This document shows positions 57,101 to 57,608 of a stretch of DNA of 57,608 nt, piece by piece. The DNA lies in assembly GCA_017429205.1 (NCBI GenBank), contig JAFRPH010000044.1:1-57608 (forward strand), given 5' to 3'. Position numbers and translations under genes: made by a program. Each line of letters begins with the position of its first letter. The first letter of the stretch is position 1. This DNA comes from Bacteroidales bacterium. GTDB taxonomy: Bacteria > Bacteroidota > Bacteroidia > Bacteroidales > UBA932. Under the pieces are notes generated by a model. It was given only the letters and a program-made list of their open reading frames with translations. It was not told the DNA's origin and did not search any database.

Positions 57101-57346
57101 GCCGATGGCCGAGATCTCGAGCGTCGCGCCTGCGGGCACGGTGATGGTATAGTTGCCGTCGAGGTCCGTGGCGGCGCCGTTGGTGGTGCCGGCCTGAAGG
57201 ACGGCCGCACCGATGACGGGCTGCTTTTCGGGATCGAGGACTTTACCCTTCACCGTGAGTCTTTCCTGCGCGGACAGCATCGACACTCCGAGGGCGAGCC
57301 CCACGAGCACCGAAGCGAAGCGCTTGAGCATTTGGATGCTTTTCAT
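54152..57346 (-). CDS. SusC-like TonB-dependent outer-membrane transporter (PUL B)
   Basis: 1064 residues: signal (MKSIQMLKRFASVLVGLALGVSMLSA), carboxypeptidase-regulatory-like domain (about 30-110, VKGKVLDPEKQPVIGAAVLQAG), TonB box/plug start LEETVVVGYGTQKKASLTSAIS, plug with IRGYGEPLVIIDGVAQQ-style motif, then the barrel ending FSAGINLNF. It works with the SusD directly downstream. A partial CE1 esterase lies 63 bases upstream on the same strand with no terminator between, so they may share a transcript. TTAACC/GGTTA repeats occur in the gap but are not clearly regulatory. Confidence 0.93.
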   Translation of the reverse strand: MKSIQMLKRFASVLVGLALGVSMLSAQERLTVKGKVLDPEKQPVIGAAVLQAGTTNGAATDLDGNYTITVPAGATLEISAIGYETLRVVANSSTLNITLQEESTQLEETVVVGYGTQKKASLTSAISNIQAEDITSTKQANLTSALQGKVPGLQIRQNSGAVGWFDDDISLRGYGEPLVIIDGVAQQSKSIMYWGWVSNNNSSSAALAELNPEDIESISVLKDASASIYGLGAQNGVILVTTKKGQIGKPSISYSNTFTYGVPTALPKETDIATYMERVNEQKRNHHESIQFSAEEIAHYRGLTDGSNNFSWYDSVFKDHTFSQLHNISLRGGNSATQYYVSGNITKQDAIYRADTGDYNRYGLTANFTTKLTEHLSFTFQTVLNVTDQEMPPANTTQNAMYYGFLTERTIHATLDGDPNKFVDPGGEHRNPVALMTSSVAGSKKDKAITFRNNADVRYDAPFLKGLNFQASAAYDVVDRKGTELSLHFPLYDQDTGNLVTYNPDKNQYSETWQDYIKYYGRIQANYNGTFAHVHHVGATLAAEATINQNRSLNASRQFGDFFTHDIINQGDSSTAQNSGDRGSNASAGYVGRVNYDYKGKYLVEAMARYDGTYLYAPGHRWGFFPSYSLGWRISEEPFFKNILPAVNNLKFRWSDGLTGRPQGSAYAYLSGFTSGGNYVFEDAGQIPGFANHSPAQTIISWAKVRMMDFGFDFEVWRGLIGGSVDWFWRNTSGIAAASTATVPDFYGQSLPQMNLNADQNVGIDMTLYHRNHIGDFNYRIQANATFSRYRTTYQKSEETKIYSSASNYYSSHMIGRWSNARGSSTYHWLPGSPQFTSWEEINNSSIYYGGDMQLMLPGMYKLEDRNNDGTIDGNDVYYVWGEGNAPLQLGLILSGSYKGFDFNMNFAAATLVSKQVPLAGGMGYGFFKTFYENYNDRWHPANPEADPFDPATQWVAGFWPALLPATSAYDGRQLTYGVNQPYTFVNGTFVRLKSVELGYTFTPAFLQKVHVRSLRVYFNGTNLLTFCNKLLKPYDPERNQGSYLGIAGNPLMKNFSAGINLNF

Positions 57347-57409
57347 AAAATGAACGGTTAGAGGTTAGTTGTTAATATGGTTAATGGGTGATAACCATGG
57401 AGGGGAAGC

Positions 57410-57608
57410 CTACTTGAAGAGCTTCTGGGCGAAGGTGTTCAGGTACAGGCGCCAGTTGGCCCAGACGTGACCGCCCTCGGAGACGAAGAACTCGTGGTCG
57501 AGGCCCTGCTCGGTGAGGGTCTTGTCCAGGGTCTTGGAACCTTCGAAGAGGAAGTCGGTGTTGCCGCAGGCGAGGAAGTAGAGCTTCACGCCGGCCTTCT
57601 TGAGGGTA
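57410..57608 (-). CDS. CE1 esterase, C-terminal part only
   Basis: The frame runs from the window edge to TAG at 57412-57410 and gives 65 residues. They match the C-terminus of the two CE1 esterases in this window: KLYFLACGNTDFLFEG, SEGGHVWANWR with the catalytic His, and the ending [12 protein letters not shown]. The nucleophile elbow lies outside the window. It is upstream of SusC on the same strand, so it probably leads the PUL B operon or shares its regulation. Confidence 0.82.
   Translation of the reverse strand, partial: TLKKAGVKLYFLACGNTDFLFEGSKTLDKTLTEQGLDHEFFVSEGGHVWANWRLYLNTFAQKLFK

Noticed and set aside
57379..57396. GGTTA/TAACC inverted repeat before SusC of PUL B
   Set aside because: Arms of five bases are too short to support a regulatory site or terminator.

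Overview
The window is a very gene-dense (no gap over about 185 bases), GC-rich stretch of a chromosome from the Bacteroidota, most likely an uncultured Bacteroidales gut or rumen bacterium. The evidence is two SusC/SusD pairs, a hybrid two-component sensor-regulator, BACON, DUF3823 and DUF5018-type lipoproteins, Bacteroidota-type promoters (TTTG, about 20 bases, TAnnTTTG) and almost no Shine-Dalgarno sequences. No tRNA, rRNA, CRISPR array, transposase or integrase was seen. The order or family cannot be fixed further from the sequence alone.

Left part (1-19.7 kb). The 3' end of rpsU and its terminator are followed by a ROK-controlled polysaccharide utilization locus (PUL A). Leftward runs ROK regulator, DUF4434-type TIM-barrel lipoprotein, MFS sugar porter and a GH43-like/CBM32/FN3 protein. 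Rightward, from a divergent promoter, runs an N-acylglucosamine 2-epimerase-family gene whose 3' end is broken by an apparent 20-base deletion, then SusC, SusD, a DUF5018-like lipoprotein, a NAGPA-type phosphodiester glycosidase, and two paralogous GHL10 proteins flanking a BACON lipoprotein. Most of the rightward genes overlap by 1-4 bases. Together they would bind a glycan at the surface, import it, and trim it in the periplasm. The phosphodiester glycosidase and HexNAc-epimerase-like gene hint at an amino-sugar and/or phosphodiester-containing glycan, but this is inference.

Middle (19.7-25.3 kb). A FAD-dependent oxidoreductase, a Tat-type metallophosphoesterase lipoprotein, the housekeeping ABC-F factor ettA and creD separate the two carbohydrate regions.

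Right part (25.3-57.6 kb). This is an esterase-rich carbohydrate region: three GH3 enzymes, a GH95, a CE2-like esterase, a type-B carboxylesterase, several CE1-type and other alpha/beta-hydrolase esterases, a SusCD/DUF3823 operon, an outer-membrane barrel without a SusD partner, and one AraC-type hybrid two-component system (HTCS). The set fits removal of acetyl or feruloyl groups plus exo-acting trimming of a decorated plant hemicellulose such as complex arabinoxylan. No endo-xylanase is present in the window. Three intergenic regions around the HTCS carry paired TTTGAACA direct repeats spaced 20-21 bases, which I propose as its operator and which define a candidate regulon. The window ends inside another CE1 esterase.
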